From Bacillota bacterium (GTDB taxonomy: Bacteria > Bacillota > DSM-12270 > Thermacetogeniales > Thermacetogeniaceae): a stretch of 64,000 nt of DNA. A program made the position numbers and the translations under genes. The first letter of the stretch is position 1. Each line of letters opens with the position of its first letter. This document shows, piece after piece, positions 43,676-52,025 of the stretch. Under the pieces are notes generated by a model. It saw nothing but the letters and a program-made list of their open reading frames with translations, was not told the DNA's origin and made no database searches. The stretch lies in contig JABLXW010000003.1 of NCBI GenBank assembly GCA_013177945.1, positions 1 to 64,000 on the forward strand, in the 5' to 3' direction.

Positions 43676-44551
43676 TTGATCATTGATTTGAAATATCACA
43701 TTGCCTCCCTGGCAGCTGTTTTTCTTGCCCTGGGAATCGGGATTTTAATAGGAACCACCATGATCGGAAGCGACGTAATCATGAAGCAGCAGGAGCGCCT
43801 GGTCATGAACCTCCAGCAGGAGTTCGTTTCCCTGAGAGAAGAGAACCGCAGAACCGCCGCAGCCCTTGCGGCAATGCAGGAGGACCTGGCTTACCAGCAG
43901 CAGTTTAACCGGGAGGTGCTCCCGGTTCTCGTTCAGGGGAGGCTCCAGGGCAGGAAAGTTGCGCTGGTGGATTTGAACTACCGGAAAGAGCACGATGGCC
44001 TGGTCAACGTGCTGCGGACCGCCGGGGCGGAGGTGCAGTCCGTAACCGTTGTGAACTTGAGCGCGCTCAGAAATCCTGAAACCAGCAGCCGGGTGGCAGT
44101 TTTTTTGGGCAGGGAAAGGGAAGCCCCTCCGGACAGGTACTTGCCGGATCTCGCCCGCACTCTTGCAAGGGCCCTGCTGACAGGGGAGGCTTCGGAATTA
44201 ACCGGTTTTTTGGAAGAGCAGGAGATTGTCCGGATTTCCGGAGCCTACGGAGTCGCCCCTCATGATGTCATCCTGATCGGCGGGGGCAAAGGGAAAGATC
44301 AGGATTATGCAAAGCCCTTTGATCTCGTTCTGATAAAGACCTGGCAGAGCTATGGACTCCGTGTTTTTGGGGTTGAGGACAGCCGGGTGTCTGTCTCTTA
44401 CATGCGCTACTACCAGAGTGCAGGGCTCACAACCGTGGATAACATCGACACCGTGTACGGCCAGGTTGCCCTGGTGCGGGCAATGGGTGGTTACCCTGGT
44501 CATTACGGGATTAAAGAAACGGCCGAAGCCTTTATCCCTCCTTTGGAGTGA
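43676..44551 (+). CDS. steB: SteB/MctB-like (DUF3186) membrane coiled-coil protein
   Basis: A start of LKYHIASLAAVFLALGIGILIG gives one membrane helix (cut in two for length at residue 15), followed by a coiled coil (MKQQERLVMNLQQEFVSLRE) and a globular outside domain. This is the DUF3186 family, which includes mycobacterial MctB, annotated as copper transport, and Corynebacterium SteB. Given steA next to it, a SteB-like cell-division role is more likely than copper transport. TTG 43676 has AAAGGGGG upstream. Confidence 0.8.
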   Translation: MIIDLKYHIASLAAVFLALGIGILIGTTMIGSDVIMKQQERLVMNLQQEFVSLREENRRTAAALAAMQEDLAYQQQFNREVLPVLVQGRLQGRKVALVDLNYRKEHDGLVNVLRTAGAEVQSVTVVNLSALRNPETSSRVAVFLGREREAPPDRYLPDLARTLARALLTGEASELTGFLEEQEIVRISGAYGVAPHDVILIGGGKGKDQDYAKPFDLVLIKTWQSYGLRVFGVEDSRVSVSYMRYYQSAGLTTVDNIDTVYGQVALVRAMGGYPGHYGIKETAEAFIPPLE

Positions 44552-44564
44552 AGGGGGCGTTCTT

Positions 44565-45230
44565 TTGATTTCGGTATTAATTCCTGCTTACAATGAAGGG
44601 GATTGCATCGGTGAAACGGTAAAGGCGGCCTGGCAGGTGAAAGGGGTCCGCCAGGTGCTGGTAGTAGATGACGGGTCTCAGGACGACACCGCAGCCCGGG
44701 CGGCAGCGGCAGGCGCCGAGGTTCTCCGGCTCCCCCGCAACGCGGGGAAAGGGGGAGCCTTAAATCAGGGCGTTCCCCGGCTGACACAACCCTTTATTGC
44801 CTTGCTGGATGGAGATTTGGGGGAGAGCGCGCGGGAACTGGAAAAACTTGCGGCACCTGTGCTGGAGGATCGCGCCGATTTAACCATCGCCTGTTTTCCT
44901 CCTGCTTCCCGGGGGGGTGGTTTCGGACTTGTGAGGGGGCTCGCCCGCGGCGGCGTTTACCTCCTCACCGGATTAAGGCTGAGCGCTCCTCTCTCCGGCC
45001 AGCGCGTCATGAAGCGGGCGGTTGTGGAGGCGGTTCTTCCTTTTGCAAAAGGTTACGGGGTGGAGGTGGCAATGACGGTGAAGGCAGCGCGCCGGGGTTT
45101 CCGGATCGCGGAGGTCCCCACAACCATGCGGCACCGGGCAACGGGAAGAGACTGGGCGGGATTCTGCCACCGGGGAAAACAGTTCTGGCACGTTTTCTGG
45201 GCTTTGTTTAGAGCGGTGAGGCTGAGGTGA
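44565..45230 (+). CDS. Family 2 glycosyltransferase
   Basis: The GT-A fold is shown by ISVLIPAYNEGDCIGETV, VLVVDDGSQDDTA and FIALLDGDLGES, a DxD-like site. QRVMKRAVVEAVLPFAKGYGVEV resembles dolichyl/undecaprenyl-phosphate sugar transferases. TTG 44565 has AAGGGGG eight bases upstream. It lies between the steAB pair and a MraY-like gene, so it may build a lipid-linked sugar. The donor sugar cannot be told. Confidence 0.82.
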   Translation: MISVLIPAYNEGDCIGETVKAAWQVKGVRQVLVVDDGSQDDTAARAAAAGAEVLRLPRNAGKGGALNQGVPRLTQPFIALLDGDLGESARELEKLAAPVLEDRADLTIACFPPASRGGGFGLVRGLARGGVYLLTGLRLSAPLSGQRVMKRAVVEAVLPFAKGYGVEVAMTVKAARRGFRIAEVPTTMRHRATGRDWAGFCHRGKQFWHVFWALFRAVRLR

Positions 45231-46057
45231 AAAGTGTGGAATTTCTCCTGGGAGGCGCGTCAGGGTTTTTCTTGACGTTTTTCCTCCTTCCTGCGTTCGT
45301 GAAGCTGCTCCAGGAGGGAGGGGCAACCAGATCCAATTACCTGGGAAATCAAATTCCCACCGGGCTCGGCATTGTTTTGATTCCCGCTTATTTTTTAACG
45401 GCATTGTTGATGTTTGATTTTTTTCCGGAGAAGCTTCTGACCCCCTTTCTCTTGGGAATCGTCTTTTTTGGTTTTCTGGGAGTTGTTGACGATCTTCTGG
45501 GCTCCCGGAGCAGCAGGGGCCTGCGCGGCCACTTCGGCTCCCTTTTCCGGGGAATACTTACCACCGGGGCTTTCAAGGCCCTGGGGGGAGGCCTCGGAGC
45601 CCTCCTGATTGCTCTGGTCAGTTTTCCGCTCCGGCCCTGGTGGGAGATTCTGGCAGGCGCCCTTTTAATGGCGCTCAGCGCAAATACCATTAACCTCTTT
45701 GATTTGCGGCCGGGGCGGGCGATTAAAGTTTTTTTTCTCTGGTTTTTAATCCTCCTCGGAGCAGTGAGGGGGGGCGGTCCCCTGATTTTGCTTTTTCCCC
45801 TTGCCGGCGGCCTCCTTGCCTGTGCACCGTATGATTTTAGGGGAAAGGGGATGCTGGGTGACGTGGGCGCCAACCTTTTGGGGATTGCCCTGGGGATGGT
45901 TACCGGATGGTCCCTTTCTTTTTCCGCCCAGCTTGCCGTCCTGGGTTTTTTGGTTTTCCTTCATTTTCTTACGGAGAGGTACTCCCTTACGGAAGTCATT
46001 AATCAAAACCGCTTCCTGCGCTTTTTAGACCGCTTGGGACGGGCCGATCTCGAATAA
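45227..46057 (+). CDS. MraY/WecA-like glycosyl-phosphate transferase
   Basis: This is a polytopic membrane protein of 276 residues. Catalytic motifs of the family are FFGFLGVVDDLLGSR (Asp pair), SANTINLFDLRPGRA (Asn/Asp) and GKGMLGDVGANLLG. It would transfer a sugar phosphate to undecaprenyl phosphate. It is shorter than MraY and not next to mur genes, so it is probably a paralogue for another envelope polymer. The start overlaps the glycosyltransferase stop. Confidence 0.8.
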   Translation: MKSVEFLLGGASGFFLTFFLLPAFVKLLQEGGATRSNYLGNQIPTGLGIVLIPAYFLTALLMFDFFPEKLLTPFLLGIVFFGFLGVVDDLLGSRSSRGLRGHFGSLFRGILTTGAFKALGGGLGALLIALVSFPLRPWWEILAGALLMALSANTINLFDLRPGRAIKVFFLWFLILLGAVRGGGPLILLFPLAGGLLACAPYDFRGKGMLGDVGANLLGIALGMVTGWSLSFSAQLAVLGFLVFLHFLTERYSLTEVINQNRFLRFLDRLGRADLE

Positions 46058-46071
46058 GGAGGGAGAAGCAG

Positions 46072-47220
46072 GTGAACAATTCTCTAGCAATCAATGAGGA
46101 AAGGCTGATCCGGGAGTTTATCAGGCTTGCGGAGATCCCTTCCCCTTCTTTCCGGGAAGGGGCTCTAAAGGACTATCTCTCGGAACGTTTGAAGGCGCTC
46201 GGTCTTGAGGTTGAAGAAGACGAAACGGGAGCGAAAATCGGTGGGGATTGCGGAAATCTTCTGGCCCGCCTGCCGGGCGATGGGAAGTACCCCGCCGTCT
46301 TTTTTTGCGCCCATATGGATACTGTCGAACCGGCCGCAGGGGTTGAGGTTGTTTTCCAGGACGGGGTTTTTCGCAGCAAGGGAGACACGATCCTCGGGGG
46401 GGACGATAAAGCAGGGATTGCTGCAATTTTAGAAGTTCTCGAGATGCTCCGGGTAGTTCCGGTTCCCCACGGCCCCCTGGAGATCATTTTTACGGTTGGG
46501 GAAGAGCAGGGTCTTTTGGGAAGCAAGAACCTTGATTTTTCCAAAGTCAGGGCAAAATTCGGTTACGTCCTGGACAGCAGCGGCCCCCCGGGGACGGTTA
46601 TTGTGGCGGCTCCTGCTCAGAACAAGCTGGATATTACAGTCCGGGGGCGCGCCGCGCACGCCGGGATCGATCCGGAGCGGGGAATCAACGCCATTCAGGC
46701 GGCAGGGCAGGCACTGGCGCAGCTTCGCCTCGGGAGAATCGATACCGAGACAACGGCGAATATCGGTGTCATTGAAGGGGGCAAGGCAACGAATATTGTC
46801 CCCGACCTTGTCTACATTCAGGGCGAGGTGAGGAGCATTGACAGGAAGAAGATGGAGGCCCTCACCGAAGAGATTGCTGCAGTTTTCAACCGGGTCGCGG
46901 CTGACTCTGGCGCCAAAAGTGAGGTGAAGGTGAATCTCCTTTACCCCGAGTTCCGCCTTGATCCCGAGCTGCCACTTCTTAAATACGCTGCCGCCGCGGC
47001 CCAAAACGCCCGTTTGCCGGTGCGCTTTGAGGCCAGCGGGGGCGGGAGCGACGCCAATATCTTCAATGCGGCGGGGATTCCCGCGGCCAACCTGAGCATC
47101 GGGATGCAGCAGGTGCATACAACGGAAGAGCATTTAGATCTCAGGGATCTGGTGGCAGATGTCCGCTGGCTCTGGGAAATCATTAAGGCAACTGCAGCCG
47201 AAAGGGAGAAGAGCTCTTGA
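46072..47220 (+). CDS. M20 family metallopeptidase, PepT-like
   Basis: Zinc ligands appear in order: FCAHMDTVEP (His, with catalytic Asp), GDTILGGDDKAG (Asp), TVGEEQGLLGS (Glu pair), YVLDSSGPPG (Asp) and MQQVHTTEEHLDL (His). A lid dimerisation domain with RAAHAGIDPERGINAI lies in the middle. The closest group is the tripeptidase-T-like / YqjE family. GTG 46072 follows AAGGAGG. Confidence 0.92.
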   Translation: MNNSLAINEERLIREFIRLAEIPSPSFREGALKDYLSERLKALGLEVEEDETGAKIGGDCGNLLARLPGDGKYPAVFFCAHMDTVEPAAGVEVVFQDGVFRSKGDTILGGDDKAGIAAILEVLEMLRVVPVPHGPLEIIFTVGEEQGLLGSKNLDFSKVRAKFGYVLDSSGPPGTVIVAAPAQNKLDITVRGRAAHAGIDPERGINAIQAAGQALAQLRLGRIDTETTANIGVIEGGKATNIVPDLVYIQGEVRSIDRKKMEALTEEIAAVFNRVAADSGAKSEVKVNLLYPEFRLDPELPLLKYAAAAAQNARLPVRFEASGGGSDANIFNAAGIPAANLSIGMQQVHTTEEHLDLRDLVADVRWLWEIIKATAAEREKSS

Positions 47221-48311
47221 TCTGGTGGAGAAAGGGGAGAATCACCCGCATCCTCCGGTCCGAACCGGAGCTGCAGGAGGTGGAGGTGGAGCTGGAGGGC
47301 GGCTCCGGCAGGGCGTGGAATTACCCGGCTCTGACAGGAGAGGCGCACCCAGGTGATGAGGTTTATTTGAATACCACTGCGGTTGAGCTGGGCCTGGGGA
47401 GCGGGGGTTATCACTGCGTCATCGCCAACCTCACCCGCCTCCCTCCCGACCCCCCGCGGGCCGGCCACATTATGAAACTTCGCTACACCCCCTATCAGTT
47501 GAAGGTATTGAGTGCGGAGGAGGAGGCAAGCCCCTGCCGTTCTGCCGTAACCGGTTTCACTTCACTTGCCGGGGCTCCTGTGATTGTCGGCACCCTGCAC
47601 AGCCTGCTTGCCCCGGCTGCCGCCGGTTGCAGGGCTGCTGCAGGAGAGGAGCTCCGGATTGTTTATGTGATGACCGATGGGGCCGCTCTTCCCATTTTTT
47701 TGAGCGAAACCGTCCGCATCTTGAAGAGGGCCGGGTTGCTGGCAGGGACCGTGACGGTAGGGCACGCCTTCGGCGGAGACCTCGAAGCTGTAAACATTTA
47801 TTCGGGGCTGATTGCCGCAGCCGGGGCGCTCCGGGCCGATGTCATTATTGTCACGATGGGGCCGGGGATTGTCGGAACGGGAACAAAGTGGGGGACAACC
47901 GCCCTGGAGCAGGGGGAGGTTGTTAATGCCGTAAATATTTTGGGGGGAAAGGCGATTGCAATTCCCCGCCTCAGTTTTGCGGACGCGCGCCCCCGGCACC
48001 GGGGTGTGAGCCATCATACCCTGACGGCGCTGGGACGGGTGGCGCTGACTCCGGCCCTGGTGGCCTTGCCAGACCTGCCCCCGGCGGAGCTGGCTGCAGT
48101 CAAACAGCAGCTGGAGGTGGGAGGAGTTCTTGAACGGCACCAGGTTCTGGTGCGGGATGGAGAGCCCGCTCTGAAGTATCTGGCGGAGCGGGGAATTCAG
48201 GTGCGCAGCATGGGAAGGGGGCCGGACGAAGACCCTGCCCTCTTCCTTGCTGCCGGGGCGGCAGGCCGGATTGCTGCGGAGTTTATACAGAACCGGAGGG
48301 AGTCTCAGTGA
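47217..48311 (+). CDS. DUF3866 family protein
   Basis: The family is recognisable by MKLRYTPYQLKVLSAEEE, VMTDGAALPIFLSETVRIL and GPGIVGTGTKWGTTALEQGE. It is a 364-residue soluble protein of unknown function found beside Nudix and peptidase genes in Firmicutes and Actinobacteria. TTG 47217 overlaps the previous stop as TTGA. No catalytic motif is obvious. Confidence 0.8.
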   Translation: MIWWRKGRITRILRSEPELQEVEVELEGGSGRAWNYPALTGEAHPGDEVYLNTTAVELGLGSGGYHCVIANLTRLPPDPPRAGHIMKLRYTPYQLKVLSAEEEASPCRSAVTGFTSLAGAPVIVGTLHSLLAPAAAGCRAAAGEELRIVYVMTDGAALPIFLSETVRILKRAGLLAGTVTVGHAFGGDLEAVNIYSGLIAAAGALRADVIIVTMGPGIVGTGTKWGTTALEQGEVVNAVNILGGKAIAIPRLSFADARPRHRGVSHHTLTALGRVALTPALVALPDLPPAELAAVKQQLEVGGVLERHQVLVRDGEPALKYLAERGIQVRSMGRGPDEDPALFLAAGAAGRIAAEFIQNRRESQ

Positions 48312-48333
48312 AATTTGAGGAGGGTAGGGGCAG

Positions 48334-48888
48334 ATGGATCAAAAACTTAAGGAAAAAACAGTCGCTTCTCAGGAGGTTTTTCAGGGAAGAATCATTAAAG
48401 TGCGCGTTGACACGGTTCTGCTTCCCGACGGGGAGAAAGCAACTCGGGAGGTGGTGGAGCACCCCGGGGCTGTGGCCGTGGTCCCCGTTACCGACCGGAA
48501 TGAAGTAATCATGGTGCGCCAGTTCCGCCAGCCGACAGGGGAAATTCTTTTGGAGCTGCCTGCAGGAAAAAGAGACCAGCAGGAGCCCCTGCTGGCTTGC
48601 GCCCAGCGGGAATTGGAAGAGGAGACCGGCTGTAGAGCGCAGGAATGGAAGGTTCTTTTTTCTTTCTTTACAACACCCGGTTTCAGCAATGAGCTGTTAA
48701 CCCTGCTCCTTGCCCGGGGTCTGGAAAAGGGGGAGGCCCGGCCTGAAGGGGAAGAGTTTTTGGAGGTGGTTTCTGTTCCCTTAAGCCGCGCCCGGGAGAT
48801 GATCTTTCAGGGGGAAATCAAAGATGCCAAAACGATCATCGGGATTCTTGCCCTGAGTTTCCTGGAGGAGGAGAAAGGTGCTTTCTGA
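48334..48888 (+). CDS. nudF: Nudix hydrolase, ADP-ribose pyrophosphatase type
   Basis: The Nudix box is GKRDQQEPLLACAQRELEEE followed by TG, with the catalytic Glu cluster REXXEE. The preceding VRQFRQPTGEILLELPAG is typical of ADP-ribose pyrophosphatases, which recycle ADP-ribose to AMP and ribose-5-phosphate. ATG 48334 is the start. Downstream deoB and pdp would handle pentose phosphates. Confidence 0.93.
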   Translation: MDQKLKEKTVASQEVFQGRIIKVRVDTVLLPDGEKATREVVEHPGAVAVVPVTDRNEVIMVRQFRQPTGEILLELPAGKRDQQEPLLACAQRELEEETGCRAQEWKVLFSFFTTPGFSNELLTLLLARGLEKGEARPEGEEFLEVVSVPLSRAREMIFQGEIKDAKTIIGILALSFLEEEKGAF

Positions 48889-50083
48889 ATACTTCGGGGA
48901 CCTCCATGTCCACATTGGTTATACCCTGGATGGTTTTCCCGTCAAGGTAACCGCGGCGCGCAACCAGACCCTTCCTCTTGTTTTCGAAGAAGCGATCACC
49001 AGAAAGGGTCTTGACATCCTGGGGATTGTGGATGCGGTTTGCCCACGGCTTTGCAGGGAACTGGAGGAAATGGTGGAGAGTGGCGAAGCCAGGGAGCTTC
49101 CGCAGGGGGGGCTGCGCTACCGGGAGCGCCTGACTGTAATCCCCGGTGCAGAGATTGAAGTAACCGGGGAGAACGGTTCCCGGGCCCACTGGCTTGCCTA
49201 CTTTCCTTTTTTGGCCCAGCTCCGCTCTTTTTCCGAATTTTTATCCCGGCATCTTACCAACCCCGAACTGAGCACCCAGCGCTGCCTCCTTCCGGCGCGC
49301 GTGCTTCTCCTGGAGGTTGCGGCAAGAGGAGGGATCTTTTTTCCGGCCCATGCCTTCACCCCCCACCGGGGTGTTTACGGTCAGGGGACGCGGCGCCTGC
49401 AGGACCTGCTTGGCAAAGAAAACTTTCGCTTGATTTTCGCCCTTGAGCTGGGTTTGAGCGCGGATACCTTCCTTGCCGATCACCTTGCGGAGCTGGCGGG
49501 AGTTGCCTTTTTGAGCAATTCCGACGCCCACTCCTTGAAGAGCCTGGGGCGCGAGTATAATGTTTTCCGCCTTGCAGAACCCACCTGGGAGGAGCTGGTA
49601 AAGGCCCTCAGGCAGGAAGGAGGGCGCGGGATTTCCGCGAACTACGGACTCGACCCCAGGCTTGGAAAATATCACAGGACCTTTTGTCTTGCCTGCTCGA
49701 GAATTGCCTCCGGTGAGCCTCCTGTCTTAAAGTGCCTCTTCTGCGGAAGCGAACGGGTGGTGAAGGGGGTGCTCGACCGGGTGCGGGAGATCGGAGACTG
49801 GTCCCTGCCCAACCATCCCCCCGCGCGGCCGCCTTACTACTACCAGGTTCCCCTCCCCTTTCTGCCGGGTATCGGCGCGAAAACAATTCAGAAGCTTCTG
49901 GCGAGGTTCGGCACGGAAATGAAGGTTTTGCACAGGGCGGGTCGCGAGGAGCTGGTGGAAACCGTGGGCCCCCGCATCGGGGAGCTTATCTGGCGCGCCC
50001 GAACTGGAGACCTCTCCATCAGTGCCGGAGGAGGGGGCTTTTACGGAAGGGTTTCTTTTTCAGAAATTTCGCAAAGGAGTTAG
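48878..50083 (+). CDS. Endonuclease Q-like protein (PHP domain plus zinc finger)
   Basis: The N-terminal PHP domain has metal motifs FGDLHVHIG, LGIVDAV, PGAEIEV, FFPAHAFTPHRG and FLSNSDAHS. A four-Cys zinc finger follows (CLACSRI and CLFCGSE), with VKGVLDRVREIGDW, and a C-terminal helix-hairpin-helix-like region (FLPGIGAKTIQKLLARFG). This architecture is that of endonuclease Q, which cuts 5' to deaminated bases in Thermococcales and some Bacillus. GTG 48878 overlaps the Nudix gene. Confidence 0.83.
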   Translation: MLSEYFGDLHVHIGYTLDGFPVKVTAARNQTLPLVFEEAITRKGLDILGIVDAVCPRLCRELEEMVESGEARELPQGGLRYRERLTVIPGAEIEVTGENGSRAHWLAYFPFLAQLRSFSEFLSRHLTNPELSTQRCLLPARVLLLEVAARGGIFFPAHAFTPHRGVYGQGTRRLQDLLGKENFRLIFALELGLSADTFLADHLAELAGVAFLSNSDAHSLKSLGREYNVFRLAEPTWEELVKALRQEGGRGISANYGLDPRLGKYHRTFCLACSRIASGEPPVLKCLFCGSERVVKGVLDRVREIGDWSLPNHPPARPPYYYQVPLPFLPGIGAKTIQKLLARFGTEMKVLHRAGREELVETVGPRIGELIWRARTGDLSISAGGGGFYGRVSFSEISQRS

Positions 50084-50087
50084 GTTT

Positions 50088-50762
50088 ATGGGGAAGGTCC
50101 TGACTCTTGCTGCTGATGCCAGCGGGGCCTACCAGGCTGCCTGCGCCGGACAGGTGGTCCTGGTTGTTGATGTTATTGACATGGGTACCACCCTCGAGGC
50201 TGCCCTTCAATCCGGGGCGCGTCTTGTTTTGGGAGCAAGCCCCACCCCCTGCAGGGCCCCTGTTCCTGTGAATCCCCGCGCCGTCGGCAGGCATGCCGCC
50301 CGGGAGGCCCGGAGGGAGGGAACCGGGATTGTTTTAATTGCCGAACCCCGGGTCGGCCGGGATGAGGAGCGCCTGGCTCACGCGGCCGGCGTCCTGGAGG
50401 GGCTCAAAGAAGAGGGGGTGGAGCCTGAAGGGATTCATCCTAACCTGGGGGCGGAAACGGTGAAGCTGGTGAGCTTCAAGAATCGCATTGTGGTCGCAGT
50501 TTCTCCCTGTGGGGGCACGGCGTTTGATGCCGCCTTCAATGCCGGGGCCCCTGTTGTTACCGGGACTGTGGCGCGCACCTTCGGGCACACGGGTTGGGAG
50601 AATGCCGAGGCTGCCGTTGAGAGGGTCCTCACCCTTGCGGAAAGGGAGGGGCGCGGTCTTTGCGTCGTCGCTTCCAGCAGTAAGTCCCTGGAGGACGTTC
50701 TGGCCGCCCAGTATTTCTACCAGCGGATTCTGGCGCGGGGCTTCCAGGTCAGGGTGGTCTGA
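50088..50762 (+). CDS. Unrecognised protein, weakly ComB-like
   Basis: The 224-residue soluble protein starts at ATG 50088 with AAAGGAG upstream. VVLVVDVIDMGTTLEAALQS resembles the N-terminal VVIDVLRATTTIVTAL phrase of 2-phosphosulfolactate phosphatase (ComB), and the C-terminus has SSSKSLEDVLAAQYF. The middle has AVSPCGGTAFDAAFNAGAPV. Similarity is too weak for a function. It follows the endonuclease Q gene closely and is Gly/Ala-rich. Confidence 0.6.
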   Translation: MGKVLTLAADASGAYQAACAGQVVLVVDVIDMGTTLEAALQSGARLVLGASPTPCRAPVPVNPRAVGRHAAREARREGTGIVLIAEPRVGRDEERLAHAAGVLEGLKEEGVEPEGIHPNLGAETVKLVSFKNRIVVAVSPCGGTAFDAAFNAGAPVVTGTVARTFGHTGWENAEAAVERVLTLAEREGRGLCVVASSSKSLEDVLAAQYFYQRILARGFQVRVV

Positions 50763-50849
50763 TTTCCGGGAAGGGGCTTAAATCGGGTGGACAGGCGGCA
50801 ATCCATCCCTTTTTCCTCGGGCTGAAGGACGCGATTTTGGCTGGCGCGG

Positions 50850-50878
50850 GAATTGGTTTATTTTTCCCGGCATAGACT
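50850..50878 (+). promoter_or_regulatory. Possible sigma-E promoter of spoIIM
   Basis: CATAGACT (50871-50878) is close to the sigma-E -10 pattern CATACANT. A weak -35 (GAATTGG, 50850-50856) lies 14 bases upstream. spoIIM is sigma-E controlled in Bacillus subtilis. Confidence 0.35.
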
Positions 50879-50933
50879 CTAAAGAGAACTTTTTCTTCAA
50901 TCCATACTTTTGAGCTGTCCGGGAGCGGAAGCC

Positions 50934-51569
50934 ATGCAGGTTCTAAAACCGCGCCTTCTGCTGGCGCGCCAGCGCGAAATCTTCATCCCGTCCCTTTTTG
51001 TTGGCGGAGCCTTTCTCTGTGGTTTAATAAGCGGGGCTTTGGTCCTTCACGGGCTGACTCCGGTCCAGCGGGGAGACCTTCAGCAGTATTTGAACGCGTT
51101 TCTCCAGCAGGCGGGTTCGCTTTCCCAGGGCAGAACCGTTTCCGGGGGGCTGCAAGCCTGGCAGGAGATTTTCAAGACTCAGCTGCTTGCCTTTGTTCTG
51201 CTCTGGTTTTCGGGCTTAACCGTTTTGGGGGTTCCCCTGATTGTTTTTATCATCGGGGCGCGTGGTTTTGTTTTGGGCTTTACGGTGGGTTTTTTGGTCC
51301 AGGAAAAGGCGTGGCAGGGTTTGATCCTGGCGCTCGTGGCGGTTCTCCCCCAAAATTTGTGTTATGTGCCCGCCTTTCTCGGTGCCGGTTTGCTCGCCTT
51401 TTATTTTTCCTGCTCTCTCTTCCAGAGCTGCCGGGAATACACCCTTTTCCCCAGTATCCTGATTTACTCCCTGGTTTTTCTCCTTATCTTCCTCCTTGTT
51501 CTGCTCGGTACCTGGCTGGAGGCTTATCTTGTTCCCAGGGCAGTCCGCCTCACGATTTTCTTAATGTGA
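50934..51569 (+). CDS. spoIIM: Stage II sporulation protein M
   Basis: SpoIIM is a membrane part of the SpoIIDMP peptidoglycan-degrading complex that drives engulfment. The product has about five hydrophobic helices, with FIPSLFVGGAFLCGLISGAL at the start, RGFVLGFTVGFLVQEKAWQG in the middle and LPQNLCYVPAFLGAGLLAFY as conserved phrases. ATG 50934 has GGGAG upstream. Confidence 0.93.
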   Translation: MQVLKPRLLLARQREIFIPSLFVGGAFLCGLISGALVLHGLTPVQRGDLQQYLNAFLQQAGSLSQGRTVSGGLQAWQEIFKTQLLAFVLLWFSGLTVLGVPLIVFIIGARGFVLGFTVGFLVQEKAWQGLILALVAVLPQNLCYVPAFLGAGLLAFYFSCSLFQSCREYTLFPSILIYSLVFLLIFLLVLLGTWLEAYLVPRAVRLTIFLM

Positions 51570-51668
51570 TAGTTCCCTTTCTGGTTGTTCTAAGAGGGCC
51601 AGGGACATGCATATAATCAGGAAAAACCTCCGGAAGAGTTTACCCGGGTCCGGAGAGGAGGGGCAGGC

Positions 51669-51935
51669 ATGCTGCTTATTACGATCACAGACTGGCGCCG
51701 GAAGCTGGGGTTGATTTTCCGGCTGATTTTGTTCCTGGCTTTAATCGGTTTGATCATTCCCCAGCTCCTCAATTTTATTGCCGGGGGGATTGCCGATTTC
51801 AAGGGTGGGGCTGAAGGGAAACATCCTCCTGCGCTCCGCGTTGAAAGGGAAGTTCCTGGCGATGCCGGCAAGCCCGCTGGCGACTCCTTTTTAGAGAAGC
51901 TGCGCCGGTTTTACCACGGGCAGGGGCCCCGCTGA
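51669..51935 (+). CDS. DUF4227-like small membrane protein (YqzK position)
   Basis: The 88-residue product has a basic N-terminus (DWRRK), one membrane helix (LIFRLILFLALIGLIIPQLL) and a charged tail ending EKLRRFYHGQGPR. Its position between spoIIM and xerD is that of DUF4227/YqzK in bacilli. Function is unknown. Confidence 0.65.
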   Translation: MLLITITDWRRKLGLIFRLILFLALIGLIIPQLLNFIAGGIADFKGGAEGKHPPALRVEREVPGDAGKPAGDSFLEKLRRFYHGQGPR

Positions 51936-51937
51936 GG

Positions 51938-51978
51938 CTCCTTAATTCTTAAAAAGCAAGGAGGAATTTTTTTTTATT
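51938..51978 (+). terminator. Possible terminator before xerD
   Basis: CTCCTT (51938-51943) pairs with AAGGAG (51958-51963) across an AT-rich loop, followed by nine T bases (51967-51975). The large loop makes it only moderately convincing. Confidence 0.5.
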
Positions 51979-52025
51979 TGTGGAACTCTTATGTGAAATA
52001 AGGAAAATTTTAACGGGGGATTTTT

